Assembly (NCBI GenBank): GCA_003023275.1
Contig: PXTX01000053.1
Coordinates: forward strand, 13,048 to 48,039
DNA length: 34,992 bases
Origin: Bacteroidetes bacterium SW_4_67_19
GTDB taxonomy: Bacteria; Bacteroidota; Rhodothermia; Rhodothermales; Salinibacteraceae
Direction: 5' to 3'
The position numbers and the translations under genes were made by a program. Below are positions 1 to 8,010 of the stretch, one piece after another. The notes under the pieces are model-generated. The model saw only the letters and a program-made list of their open reading frames with translations. It made no database searches and was not told the DNA's origin. Each line of letters begins with the position of its first letter. Position 1 is the stretch's first letter.

Positions 1-1466
1 TCGACGAAGGTTTCGGCGCGGGCGAGGGCCTCCTCGGCGTCGGCGCTGGACACGGCGGGCGCGGCCGCGTAGTCCGCCTCGATGCGGTCTTCTTGCAGAT
101 CCGCGGGAATCGTGCTCATCTCGCGCGAGAGCGGGCCGTCGCGGACGTAGGTTCTGAAAAAGCGGTCATGCGTGCCGCGGTGCGACTTCGCTTCGGTGCC
201 GGCTTCGTTGAGCGCTGCCGAGGCGGCGTAGTACGTGGCGTAGTAGGCGCGGGAAACGGCCGTGCTGTGGTGGCCGAGCTTGAAGAGATCTCGGGCTTCC
301 GTCAGCGCGTCGCGTGCTCGCCCGAGCAGGTCGTCGGTGACTGCTTTCATGCCGCAGTCGGTGTAGGTGGGGGGCGGGGCGTGCGCCTGCAGGCGGCGGC
401 GCAGCGGGCGGGCGTCGCCGCGATCCAGCGGAACGGCTTCCCGGCGAATGTTGCGAAACACGGGCCGGTCTTCGGTTTCGAACCGCTCCTTCGAGACGAC
501 CAGCGGCGTGACGAGCTGGCCGTAGCGCGCCATCAGGTCGGTCATGATCTCGGCGAGGCCGCCGTTTTCGGAAGCGCGGTCGCGCGGGCCGTTCAGGAGC
601 ACGAGCACATCGACGTCGCTTTCGTCGTGGGCCGCTCGCCGTGCGCGCGAGCCGTAGAGCCAGACCGCTTCGAGGCGTTCGCCGTACAGGGCGCGCAGCA
701 ATACGTCTTCGACGGCTTCGACGAACGTTTCGGCGCGGGCGAGGAGCGCGTCGGCATCGTCGGCGGAGAAGCCGGGCATCGGTTCGTAATCGGCGTCGAC
801 GCGCTTCTCGTACAGCTCGGACAGCACCCCGCTGACCTCGCGGCCGAGCGCGCCGCCGTCGCGGACGTAGGTCTTGAAGAAGAGGTCGTGCGTGCCTCGA
901 TGCGACTTGGCTTCCCGCCCCGCTTCGTTGAGCGCGGCAGTGGCGGCGTAGTAGGCGGCGTAGTAGGCGTCGGAGATGGCGCGGTTGACGTCGCTGAGGT
1001 CGTGGAGAGTGTGCTGCGCGGTGTTCAGCGTCGTGTGGGCGCGCTCCAGGAGTTGCTCGGTAACTGCTTTCATGCCATTCTCGGTGTAGGTGGGGGCGGG
1101 CGCGGTCGCCTGCAGACGGGCGCGCAGGGCGGGCGCGCCGCGCAGGCTCAAGGGAGCGGCCTCGCGGCGCACGTTGCGAAAGAGCGGCTGGTCCTGCGCC
1201 TCGAAGCGCGCTTCGGCCACCGGGTGCAGATAGACGTGCTCGCGGTACGCCTCGTACATCGCTTGCCGGATTTCCGACAGCGCCTCGCGCAACGGGCGGT
1301 CGGGTTCGCCGTCCACGACCACCAGCACGTCCACGTCGCTCTCGGGCGTGGCCTCGCCGCGCGCGTGTGAGCCGTAAAGCAGCGCCTCGCGCAGCCGTTC
1401 ACCGAGCGCGGCGTCCAGCCGGCGGCGCAGATCCTCCAGCAACGGTTCGAGCTTTTGCTTTTCCAT
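1..1466 (-). CDS. Tandem MNT-HEPN-MNT-HEPN fusion protein (nucleotidyltransferase + UPF0332-like HEPN, duplicated); truncated at the window edge (3' end missing)
   Basis: Hand translation from ATG at 1466 (MEKQKLEPLLEDLRRRLDAALGERLREALLYGSHARGEATPESDVDVLVVVDGEP...) stays open to base 1. Two MNT motifs (YGSHARGEATPESDVDVLVV; YGSRARRAAHDESDVDVLVLL) and two HEPN-like segments (MKAVTEQLL...AISDAYYAAYYAATAALNEAGREAKSHRGTHDLFFKTYVRDG; MKAVTDDLL...AVSRAYYATYYAASAALNEAGTEAKSHRGTHDRFFRTYVRDG). Not listed in the ORF track. Confidence 0.85.
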   Translation of the reverse strand, partial: MEKQKLEPLLEDLRRRLDAALGERLREALLYGSHARGEATPESDVDVLVVVDGEPDRPLREALSEIRQAMYEAYREHVYLHPVAEARFEAQDQPLFRNVRREAAPLSLRGAPALRARLQATAPAPTYTENGMKAVTEQLLERAHTTLNTAQHTLHDLSDVNRAISDAYYAAYYAATAALNEAGREAKSHRGTHDLFFKTYVRDGGALGREVSGVLSELYEKRVDADYEPMPGFSADDADALLARAETFVEAVEDVLLRALYGERLEAVWLYGSRARRAAHDESDVDVLVLLNGPRDRASENGGLAEIMTDLMARYGQLVTPLVVSKERFETEDRPVFRNIRREAVPLDRGDARPLRRRLQAHAPPPTYTDCGMKAVTDDLLGRARDALTEARDLFKLGHHSTAVSRAYYATYYAASAALNEAGTEAKSHRGTHDRFFRTYVRDGPLSREMSTIPADLQEDRIEADYAAAPAVSSADAEEALARAETFV

Positions 1467-1489
1467 AGCGCGCTCTGCAAACGGACGAT

Positions 1490-2413
1490 TCACCGAGCGG
1501 GATTCTCGCGGCTTCTTTTCTCCCGCGCTCCCACGCCCAGCCGCACGGCCCACCACTCGCTTTCGTTCGCTTCCTGCTGGGGCGCCAGGCCGCAGGCGGC
1601 GGCGCAGTCGAGCATGGGCAGGCGGTCGGAGGCGAGCAGGCCCGACAGGACGACCTGCCCGCCCGGCGCGAGCCGCCGGCGAAAGGCGGGCAGCAGCCCG
1701 GAGAGCACGCCCCGGTTGATGTTGGCGAGCACGAGGTCGAAGCCGTCTTCGTCGGGGACGGCCTCAGCGAACGCGCCGGCGCGCAAATCCACGGGGGCGC
1801 CGTGTTCGCTGCCGCCGCGTTCGCTTTCTGCCGCGATGCCGTTGCGCGCGAGGTTCTGCCGGGCGTTGTCGAGGACGCGCGCGTCGGTGTCGAAGGCCAG
1901 CACGCGGGCGGCTCCGAGGCGCGCGGCGGCGATGGCGAGAATGCCTGTGCCCGTCCCGGCGTCGAGCACGCGCGCGCCGCGCAGGTCGCCCGCCTCGTGC
2001 GCCGCGGCCAGCAAGCGCAGCGCCAGGCGGGTAGACTCGTGATGGCCGGTCCCGAAACTCATCTCCGGGTCGATGTCCAGCACGAAGCGCGCCTCGTGGT
2101 CGGCGGGCGCCTCGATGTGGGTGGGCTTGACGAGAAACGGCCCGGCGTCGACGGGCGCGAGGCCGGCCTCCCAGTGCGCATTCCAGTTTTTCTCCACCAC
2201 CGGCCGGATCGTGAGCGGCCCTTCCACCTCCAGGGCGCGCAGCTGCGTCTCCATCTGCTCACGCTCGCGCTCGCCCCAACCGGCGGCGGGCACGTAGGCA
2301 CGCAGTCGCTGCTCCTCCTGCCAGAAGCGCTCGAAGCCGAGGGACCGGAGCGCGGCAATCAGGCGTTCCTGATCGGGCGCGGCGACGCGGAGGGTGAGTT
2401 CGAGCGTAGACAC
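1490..2413 (-). CDS. prmA: Ribosomal protein L11 methyltransferase PrmA (GTG start likely)
   Basis: VSTLELTLRVAAPDQERLIAALRSLGFERFWQEEQ...DPEMSFGTGHHESTRLALRLL...VLDAGTGTGILAIAAARLGA...LVLANINRGVLSGLLPAF; SAM-binding motif and NIN motif. The upstream part of the 457-aa ORF overlaps the divergent gene and is probably not coding. Confidence 0.88.
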   Translation of the reverse strand: MSTLELTLRVAAPDQERLIAALRSLGFERFWQEEQRLRAYVPAAGWGEREREQMETQLRALEVEGPLTIRPVVEKNWNAHWEAGLAPVDAGPFLVKPTHIEAPADHEARFVLDIDPEMSFGTGHHESTRLALRLLAAAHEAGDLRGARVLDAGTGTGILAIAAARLGAARVLAFDTDARVLDNARQNLARNGIAAESERGGSEHGAPVDLRAGAFAEAVPDEDGFDLVLANINRGVLSGLLPAFRRRLAPGGQVVLSGLLASDRLPMLDCAAACGLAPQQEANESEWWAVRLGVGAREKRSRENPAR

Positions 2414-2546
2414 GAGGCGGAAAGCGGCCGGGAGCCGGGAATGTAACAACAGAATGTGCAGCTTCGTAAAACGGCCCTGGTCGCCGAAATGATTGGGGAC
2501 AGTGGTGCTTTCTTGCGTTTTCCTTTCGCGGGAATTTTCTTCACTG

Positions 2547-4772
2547 ATGTCTCGTTCTCTCTCCACCTGGACGCGCACGTTCACCCGCTGGGCGCGGGCG
2601 GTGCACGAGCGCCTGCCCCAGCGCGTGTGGGGGATCGTCTTCGGGGCGTGTTTTCTGGGTGGACTGGGGATTCGGCTGGCGTTCGGCGAGACGGGCGCGG
2701 CGGTGCTCATGCAGGAGGGCCTGGCCCTGATCGGGTTCGCGGCGCTGTGGATAGCCGTCCAGCCGGTAGCCGAGCGCTGGTCCGCCTCGCCGTTGCGCAG
2801 GCTGGGCGCGCTCATCGTCGCCGGGGCCGGCCTGGGGGGAACCGTCGCGCTCGTGACGTTCATCGAGCCGGCGGGGGAGGCGTCCTCGACGGGGGCCGTG
2901 CTCCAGCGGCACGGGCTGGTGCTGATGGAAATGGCGTTCGTCTTTTTTCTCCTGTTGCAACTGCGCCGGCTGGCCCTCTACCGCCGCACACGCGTTGCGC
3001 AACGCAACTGGCGCCTGATGCTGCTCCTGATGAGCATTGCGGCGCTGACCGCCTTTGGGCACCCGCCCAGTCGCGATCCCGGCGCGCTCCAGGTGCTTCC
3101 CATGAGCGCCGCCGTCGCGCTGATGGTGGTCAACTCCTTTCGCCTCTCCTGGATCGTAGACCTATCGGTGCGGCAGAAAGGAGCCGGTGCGGCGCTTTCG
3201 GTGGGCGTGCTGGTGGCCGTGTCCCTCTCGATGAGTAAGTCGCCCGGCAGTGCGCTCCCGGTCTACAGCTACGCGCTGCACTGGTTTGCCCTCCAAGCGG
3301 GCATCTTCGGCATCCTCTACAGCCTCACGACGCTGCTGTCGCTGGTCTTTCACCTGCCCACCACCGGCGACGTGCAGCGCAAAACCGATGAGACGGCCGT
3401 CCTGCACAACCTGACGCAGCTGGTAGAGCAAACCTTCGACGCCGAGCGGCTGAGCAAGAGCATCGCCGCCGCGCCCGTCGAGGCGGGCCTGGCCGACGCG
3501 GCCTGGCTGGCGCTCTCCGGCGGGGCCTCCGAACGGCTCATTCGCGACGACGCCACCGAAGCGCCGCAGGTGGTCGCCGCCGCCCCGCTCGCCGCTGCCG
3601 AGGCCGAGCGCGCCGTCGACCTGGAGACGCTTTTCGCGAAGGTGCGTCGCACACAGGCCCCGCTCGTGCTCTCCCACGCGCGCACCGACCGGCGGGTGCA
3701 CACCCCGACGCCGGACGCCCCGACGCCGGACGCCCCGACGCCGGACGCGCCGGCGAGCCTGCTGGTGGCGCCGCTCGTGGCGCGAGGCACCTTCGCCGGG
3801 GCGCTCTTTGCCGCACGCGACGTGGCGCGCGGCTTCGAAGACGACGACGTCTCGTCCATCCAGGCGTTCGCCTCGCAGGCGGCCCTGGCGCTCGACCACG
3901 CGCGCCTGTTCGAGGAGCAAATCGAAAAAGAACGCCTCGAACGCGAACTCGACATTGCGCGATCGGTGCAAGAGCGCCTGCTGCCGCGCCGCCTGCCCGA
4001 AATCGACGGCCTCGCGCTGGCCGCCGGCTCGACCCCCGCCCGCGAGGTGGGCGGCGACTACTACGACTTCACTCGCCTCGACGACGGACGCCTCGCCTTC
4101 ATCATCGCCGACGTGAGCGGCAAGGGCACGCAGGCCGCCTTCTACATGGCCGAGATGCAGGGCCTCTTTCACTCGCTGAGCCGCCTCAAGCCCGACCCGA
4201 CGGCGTTCCTCTGCCACGCCAACGACGCGCTGCGCGACATTCTCGAAGACGGCACGTTCGTCACCGCGCTCTACGGCCTGATCGACCCGCAGGAGGGCAC
4301 GCTCACGCTCGCGCGCGCCGGCCACTGCCCCGCCGCCCTCGCCCGCGAGGGGGACGCCCCGCGCCTGCTGCGCCCCGACGGGATGGGCCTGGGCCTGGCT
4401 CCGACTGTGCTCTTCAAAAACGGCCTCACCCCCGAGCGCCTGCCGCTGCGCCCCGGCGACGCACTGGCCCTCTACACCGACGGCCTCGTCGAAAGCCGCT
4501 CCAGTGACACCAGCGGCAGCGACCCGGGCGGCGAGGAGTACGGCTACGACCGCCTGCTCGACGCCCTCCAGCGGCACCGCTGCGAACCGCCGGCAGCGCT
4601 GCAAGACGGCCTGCTGGCGGACCTGCGCGCCTTCACCGCCGCCGACGCCTACGACGACGACCTCACGCTGGTCGTGCTCCAGTGGCAGGGCGCAGATGAT
4701 GACGACGAAAACGCTCTTCGCAGTGCGCCTGCTTCCAACAACGCCGTTGCTTCGATAACAAGCGAACCGTGA
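2547..4772 (+). CDS. GAF domain / SpoIIE-type PP2C phosphatase (RsbU-like) with N-terminal membrane region
   Basis: C-terminal EVGGDYYDFTRLDDGRLAFIIADVSGKGTQAAFYMAEMQGLFHSL...GTLTLARAGHCPAAL...LPLRPGDALALYTDGLVESR; hydrophobic N-terminal helices; ATG at 2547. Confidence 0.88.
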   Translation: MSRSLSTWTRTFTRWARAVHERLPQRVWGIVFGACFLGGLGIRLAFGETGAAVLMQEGLALIGFAALWIAVQPVAERWSASPLRRLGALIVAGAGLGGTVALVTFIEPAGEASSTGAVLQRHGLVLMEMAFVFFLLLQLRRLALYRRTRVAQRNWRLMLLLMSIAALTAFGHPPSRDPGALQVLPMSAAVALMVVNSFRLSWIVDLSVRQKGAGAALSVGVLVAVSLSMSKSPGSALPVYSYALHWFALQAGIFGILYSLTTLLSLVFHLPTTGDVQRKTDETAVLHNLTQLVEQTFDAERLSKSIAAAPVEAGLADAAWLALSGGASERLIRDDATEAPQVVAAAPLAAAEAERAVDLETLFAKVRRTQAPLVLSHARTDRRVHTPTPDAPTPDAPTPDAPASLLVAPLVARGTFAGALFAARDVARGFEDDDVSSIQAFASQAALALDHARLFEEQIEKERLERELDIARSVQERLLPRRLPEIDGLALAAGSTPAREVGGDYYDFTRLDDGRLAFIIADVSGKGTQAAFYMAEMQGLFHSLSRLKPDPTAFLCHANDALRDILEDGTFVTALYGLIDPQEGTLTLARAGHCPAALAREGDAPRLLRPDGMGLGLAPTVLFKNGLTPERLPLRPGDALALYTDGLVESRSSDTSGSDPGGEEYGYDRLLDALQRHRCEPPAALQDGLLADLRAFTAADAYDDDLTLVVLQWQGADDDDENALRSAPASNNAVASITSEP
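3703..3747 (+). repeat. In-frame 15-bp x3 tandem repeat (CCCCGACGCCGGACG) in the RsbU-like CDS
   Basis: Three consecutive 15-bp units encoding (TPDAP)n. Confidence 0.9.
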
Positions 4773-4893
4773 TGCGCGATTGCGTAACATGTGCAACGTG
4801 TCACGTGCTCCTCGGCTGGGACATGTTGACGCTCGAATGCTTTTTCAGCGACCGTAGGCGGGCAACCTGACGCATCGCGTTTCACGCATCACG
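4769..4893. repeat. Intergenic element with TGCGT/ACGCA-rich inverted arms between RsbU-like and STAS genes
   Basis: Left GTGATGCGCGATTGCGTAACATG overlaps the stop codon; right GACGCATCGCGTTTCACGCATCACGC is near reverse-complementary. Confidence 0.8.
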
Positions 4894-4972
4894 CTCTGCC
4901 GAACCGTTCCTTCACTTGGCCCGGTAGGACACGCACGATCGGGATTCCTTTCACCGCCGTCACGTCACGCTC

Positions 4973-5389
4973 ATGAGCAACTTCTCCGTCCATTCGCGTG
5001 CGGCCCATTCCGCTCACGACGTTGCCGTGCACGTACTCGACCTCGAAGGCGAACTGGACGCCCACACCGCGTCCGACCTGGAAGCGGCTTTCGAGCAGTG
5101 CCGCGCGGAAGATCATCATCGCATCATCGTCAACGGAGCGGACCTCGACTACATCTCCAGCGCCGGCCTCGGGGTCTTCATGGCCTACGTCGAGGACGTG
5201 CGTGAGGCAGGCGGGGACATCAAAATCGCCAACCTCAAGCCGAAAGTATACAACGTGTTCGACCTGCTGGGCTTCCCGATGCTCTTCGACATCGAAGACA
5301 CCGAAGAAGAAGCACTGGCCCGCTTCGAAGAAAACGCTGAAGACGCTCCCGAGCCGTCCGATGCTCCCGGGGAAAATCGTATTGCGTAA
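4973..5389 (+). CDS. STAS-domain anti-sigma factor antagonist (RsbV/SpoIIAA-like)
   Basis: VHVLDLEGELDAHTASDLEAAFEQC...IIVNGADLDYISSAGLGVFMAYVEDVREAGGDIKIANLKPKVYNVFDLLGF. Confidence 0.9.
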   Translation: MSNFSVHSRAAHSAHDVAVHVLDLEGELDAHTASDLEAAFEQCRAEDHHRIIVNGADLDYISSAGLGVFMAYVEDVREAGGDIKIANLKPKVYNVFDLLGFPMLFDIEDTEEEALARFEENAEDAPEPSDAPGENRIA

Positions 5390-5548
5390 AACGCATTGCG
5401 TAAAACGTATTGCGTAACGACGACAGCCCGAATCGCTTGCGCTCTGCCTCCCCCGGCAGGAGCTATTCGAAAAACGTCGACGCCCGATAGCCGCTCAATC
5501 ATCCGCAACCCAGCAGCCTTACGCAGTACGCATCACGCAATACGCACC
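5382..5548. repeat. Intergenic element with TGCGT/ACGCA-rich inverted arms between the STAS and RsbW-like genes
   Basis: Left ATTGCGTAAAACGCATTGCGTAAAACGTATTGCGTAACG spans the stop codon; right TTACGCAGTACGCATCACGCAATACGC. Confidence 0.85.
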
Positions 5549-5555
5549 CTGCCCC

Positions 5556-5987
5556 GTGCCGCAGACGCACACCATGACGATCCCCAGCGCGACGCGCCAC
5601 TTGGGCGAGGTGCGCCAGTTCGTAGCCGAGCGCGCCGCGGCCGAGGGGCTGGAGGACGAAATGGTGCAGGAGTTGCGCATGGCCGTCGAGGAAGCCTGCG
5701 CCAACGTCATCGAGCACGCCTACGCCGGCGACGCCTCGCGCGAGATCGACGTCGCCGTCATCGCCGACGACGAGCGCTTTACGGTGCGCATCCGCGACGA
5801 GGGGGAGCCCTTTCGCCCCGAGGCGTATGACACGCCCGACCTACGCGAACTCGTGCGGCGGCGCCAGAGCGGCGGGCTGGGCCTGCACCTGATGCGCCGC
5901 CTGATGGACCAGGTCGAGTACCGCACCCGCCAGGGCGTCAACGAGGTGCTCCTCACCAAGTATCGCGACGGCCAGCCGGCCGGTTGA
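5556..5987 (+). CDS. Anti-sigma regulatory factor / serine-protein kinase (RsbW-like HATPase)
   Basis: MVQELRMAVEEACANVIEHAYAGDASREIDVAV...TVRIRDEGEPFRPE...QSGGLGLHLMRRLMDQVEY; N and G boxes of GHKL ATPases. Confidence 0.9.
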   Translation: MPQTHTMTIPSATRHLGEVRQFVAERAAAEGLEDEMVQELRMAVEEACANVIEHAYAGDASREIDVAVIADDERFTVRIRDEGEPFRPEAYDTPDLRELVRRRQSGGLGLHLMRRLMDQVEYRTRQGVNEVLLTKYRDGQPAG

Positions 5988-5988
5988 G

Positions 5989-6036
5989 GGTTTCGGGTGT
6001 GATAAACTCGAAACATGCCCCCTTCAACCCGAAACC
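5989..6036. terminator. 10-bp inverted repeat between convergent rsbW-like and ubiE/menG genes
   Basis: GGTTTCGGGT (5989-5998) / ACCCGAAACC (6027-6036); each arm lies at the stop codon of the respective gene. Confidence 0.45.
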
Positions 6037-6815
6037 GTCCCGACGTACAGCGAGGCGATGCCGAAGGGAAAAAGCGGGCGCCAGCGCGTGCTGCGAAAGC
6101 CGGCTGCGCGCAGGCGGCGCAGAAAAGCAGCCCCGTCGGGAAAGACTTCGGCGGAGGCCGGCAGATACCGGTACGCCTCGGCGTCGCCGGAGACGAGGCG
6201 GCCGATGCGCGGCAGCACGTGGCGCGCGTAGAGGTCGTAGAGCTGGCGAACGCCCGGCGTGCGTGGGCGGCTGAACTCCAGCACCACCAGCGCCGCGCCG
6301 GGGGCGAGCACGCGATGCAGCTCGCGCAGGCCCGCGCTCAGGTTCTCGTAGTTGCGCACGCCGAAGGCCACGAGTGCCCCGTCGAACACGTCTCCCGAAA
6401 ACGAGAGCGCCGTCGCGTCGCCGCGCTCCAGTTCCACGCGCCCGGCGAGGCCGCGCCGCCGCACCTTGCGCCGCCCCCGGCGTAGCATCTCCTCGGCCAG
6501 GTCCACGCCAACGACCTCGGCCCCGTCGAAGGTCTGCGCCGCCCGAATGGCCAGGTCCGCCGTGCCGGTGGCCGCATCGAGGATCCGCGCTGGGGGACGG
6601 TTGCCGAGGGCCTCCCCCAGTGCCGCGACGGCCCGGCGGCGCCACCACTGGTCCACGCCGAAGCTCAAGACGCGGTTCAGCAGGTCGTAGCGCGGCGCGA
6701 TGCGGTCGAACATCGCCTCGATGGCCTGCCCCTTACCCTCGATCTCGCCAATAGGAGGAGGCTTTGGTCTCTGGCCTTCGGTCTTTGGGTTACTCACCGA
6801 CTGGCGCGCTTGCAC
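6024..6815 (-). CDS. Ubiquinone/menaquinone biosynthesis C-methyltransferase UbiE/MenG
   Basis: GKGQAIEAMFDRIAPRYDLLNRVLSFGVDQWWRRRAV...ILDAATGTADLAIRAAQ...FGVRNYENLSAGLRELHRVLAPG...LEFSRPRTP. Confidence 0.9.
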   Translation of the reverse strand: MQARQSVSNPKTEGQRPKPPPIGEIEGKGQAIEAMFDRIAPRYDLLNRVLSFGVDQWWRRRAVAALGEALGNRPPARILDAATGTADLAIRAAQTFDGAEVVGVDLAEEMLRRGRRKVRRRGLAGRVELERGDATALSFSGDVFDGALVAFGVRNYENLSAGLRELHRVLAPGAALVVLEFSRPRTPGVRQLYDLYARHVLPRIGRLVSGDAEAYRYLPASAEVFPDGAAFLRRLRAAGFRSTRWRPLFPFGIASLYVGTVSG

Positions 6816-6824
6816 TCTGAAGAA

Positions 6825-6859
6825 CTCTCAACCTTCCAACGTTCAACCTTCAACTCAAC
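6825..6859 (-). repeat. Short-period degenerate repeat at the pfkA stop codon
   Basis: Minus strand AGTTGAAGGTTGAACGTTGGAAGGTTGAGAG, with the pfkA TGA inside it. Confidence 0.75.
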
Positions 6860-7811
6860 ACCTGCGTGAGCTTCAGAAGCTCGTAGTCGATGGTTTTCTT
6901 GCGGTTGCCGATGTTGCCGAGGCTCGTGAGCTTGAGCTCGCCGTTGACCTGGCCGACCATGACGCTGTCGTGGCCGTCGATGAGAGCGTCGATGGCAGCG
7001 GCGCCGAGGCGGCTGGCCAGCACGCGGTCGCGCGCGGTAGGCGGGCCGCCGCGCTGCGTGTGACCGAGAATGCACACGCGCAGGTCGATCTCGTCGAAGG
7101 AGGAATCCGACCGAAGCTCGTCCTTGAGGTGCGCCGCGCCGCTCACGCCGCTGGCGCCCTCGGCCACGACGACGATGGAGGAGCGCGTCTGCGCGGTCAT
7201 CAGCGAGTGGATGCGCTCCTTGACGTCGCTGATCTCGGTGAGCGTCTCGGGGATGAGGATCAGCTCGGCCCCGCCGCCGATGCCGCTGTTGAGCGCAATG
7301 AAGCCGGCGTCGCGGCCCATCACCTCCACCAGAAAGAGGCGGTCGTGCGCGTCGGCGGTGTCGCGGATGCGGTCGATGTTCTCGATGGCCGTGTTCAGCG
7401 CCGAGTCGTAGCCGATGGTCTCGTCGGTGCCGAAGAGGTCGTTGTCGATGGTGCCGGGGCAGCCGATGATCGCTGCGCGCCGCTGAAGGTGCCGTCCCCG
7501 CCGATGGCGACGAGCGCGTCGATGTCGGCCTCCTCGACCTGGCGGGCCGCTTCGGCGCGGCCTTCCTCCTCCCGAAAACGCGGGCAGCGCGCGCTTTTGA
7601 GGATCGTCCCGCCCGTCTGCACGATGTTCGAGACCGAGCGCCCGTCCATTTCCACGAAATCCCCCTCGACGAGGCCCTCGAAGCCGCGCCGGATGCCGCG
7701 CACCTCCAGATCGTGCGCGATGGCCGTGCGCACGACGGCGCGCACGCAGGCGTTCATGCCGGGAGCGTCGCCGCCGCTGGTAAGCACGCCGATGCGCCGA
7801 AGTGAAAGCAT
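6850..7811 (-). pseudogene. pfkA: 6-phosphofructokinase with internal deletion/frameshift near 7475 (true lesion or sequence error)
   Basis: N-part MLSLRRIGVLTSGGDAPGMNACVRAVVRTA...LVAIGGDGTFSGA and C-part AIIGCPGTIDNDLFGTDETIGYDSALNTAIENIDRIRDTADAHDRLFLVEVMGRDAGFIA... lie in different frames; about 10 residues expected between GA and IIGCPG are missing. Confidence 0.8.
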
Positions 7812-8010
7812 TCGGTTTGGGGGGTTACTGGCGCGAGTCGCACCCCAGGAGTACTTCCTTCGGGGCGCTTCGCTCGTCTCGGGTTTGGGGTTTCGGGATC
7901 GTTCGGCAAGCTACGGAGCGCAGGCGCGCCCCTCAAGACGTGCGCAGGTATTCGATGAGTCACGCCGGGTTCTTTCCGCGTTCTGCACGTGCGCACAATC
8001 GGGCCATCAG

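Noticed and set aside
93-1370. 425-aa plus-strand ORF (MQIRGNRAHLARERAV...)
   Set aside because: Codon-aligned antisense of the MNT-HEPN fusion; low-complexity Val/Ala/Gly/Arg composition typical of an antisense ORF in GC-rich DNA.
3162-4796. 544-aa minus ORF antisense to the RsbU-like gene, and similar long antisense ORFs (6700-9102 +, 10157-11308 +, 12370-13680 -, 19051-20868 -, 27636-28967 +, 29147-30880 -, 31247-33748 -, 33421-34734 -)
   Set aside because: Shadow ORFs opposite clearly recognisable genes; no protein family features.
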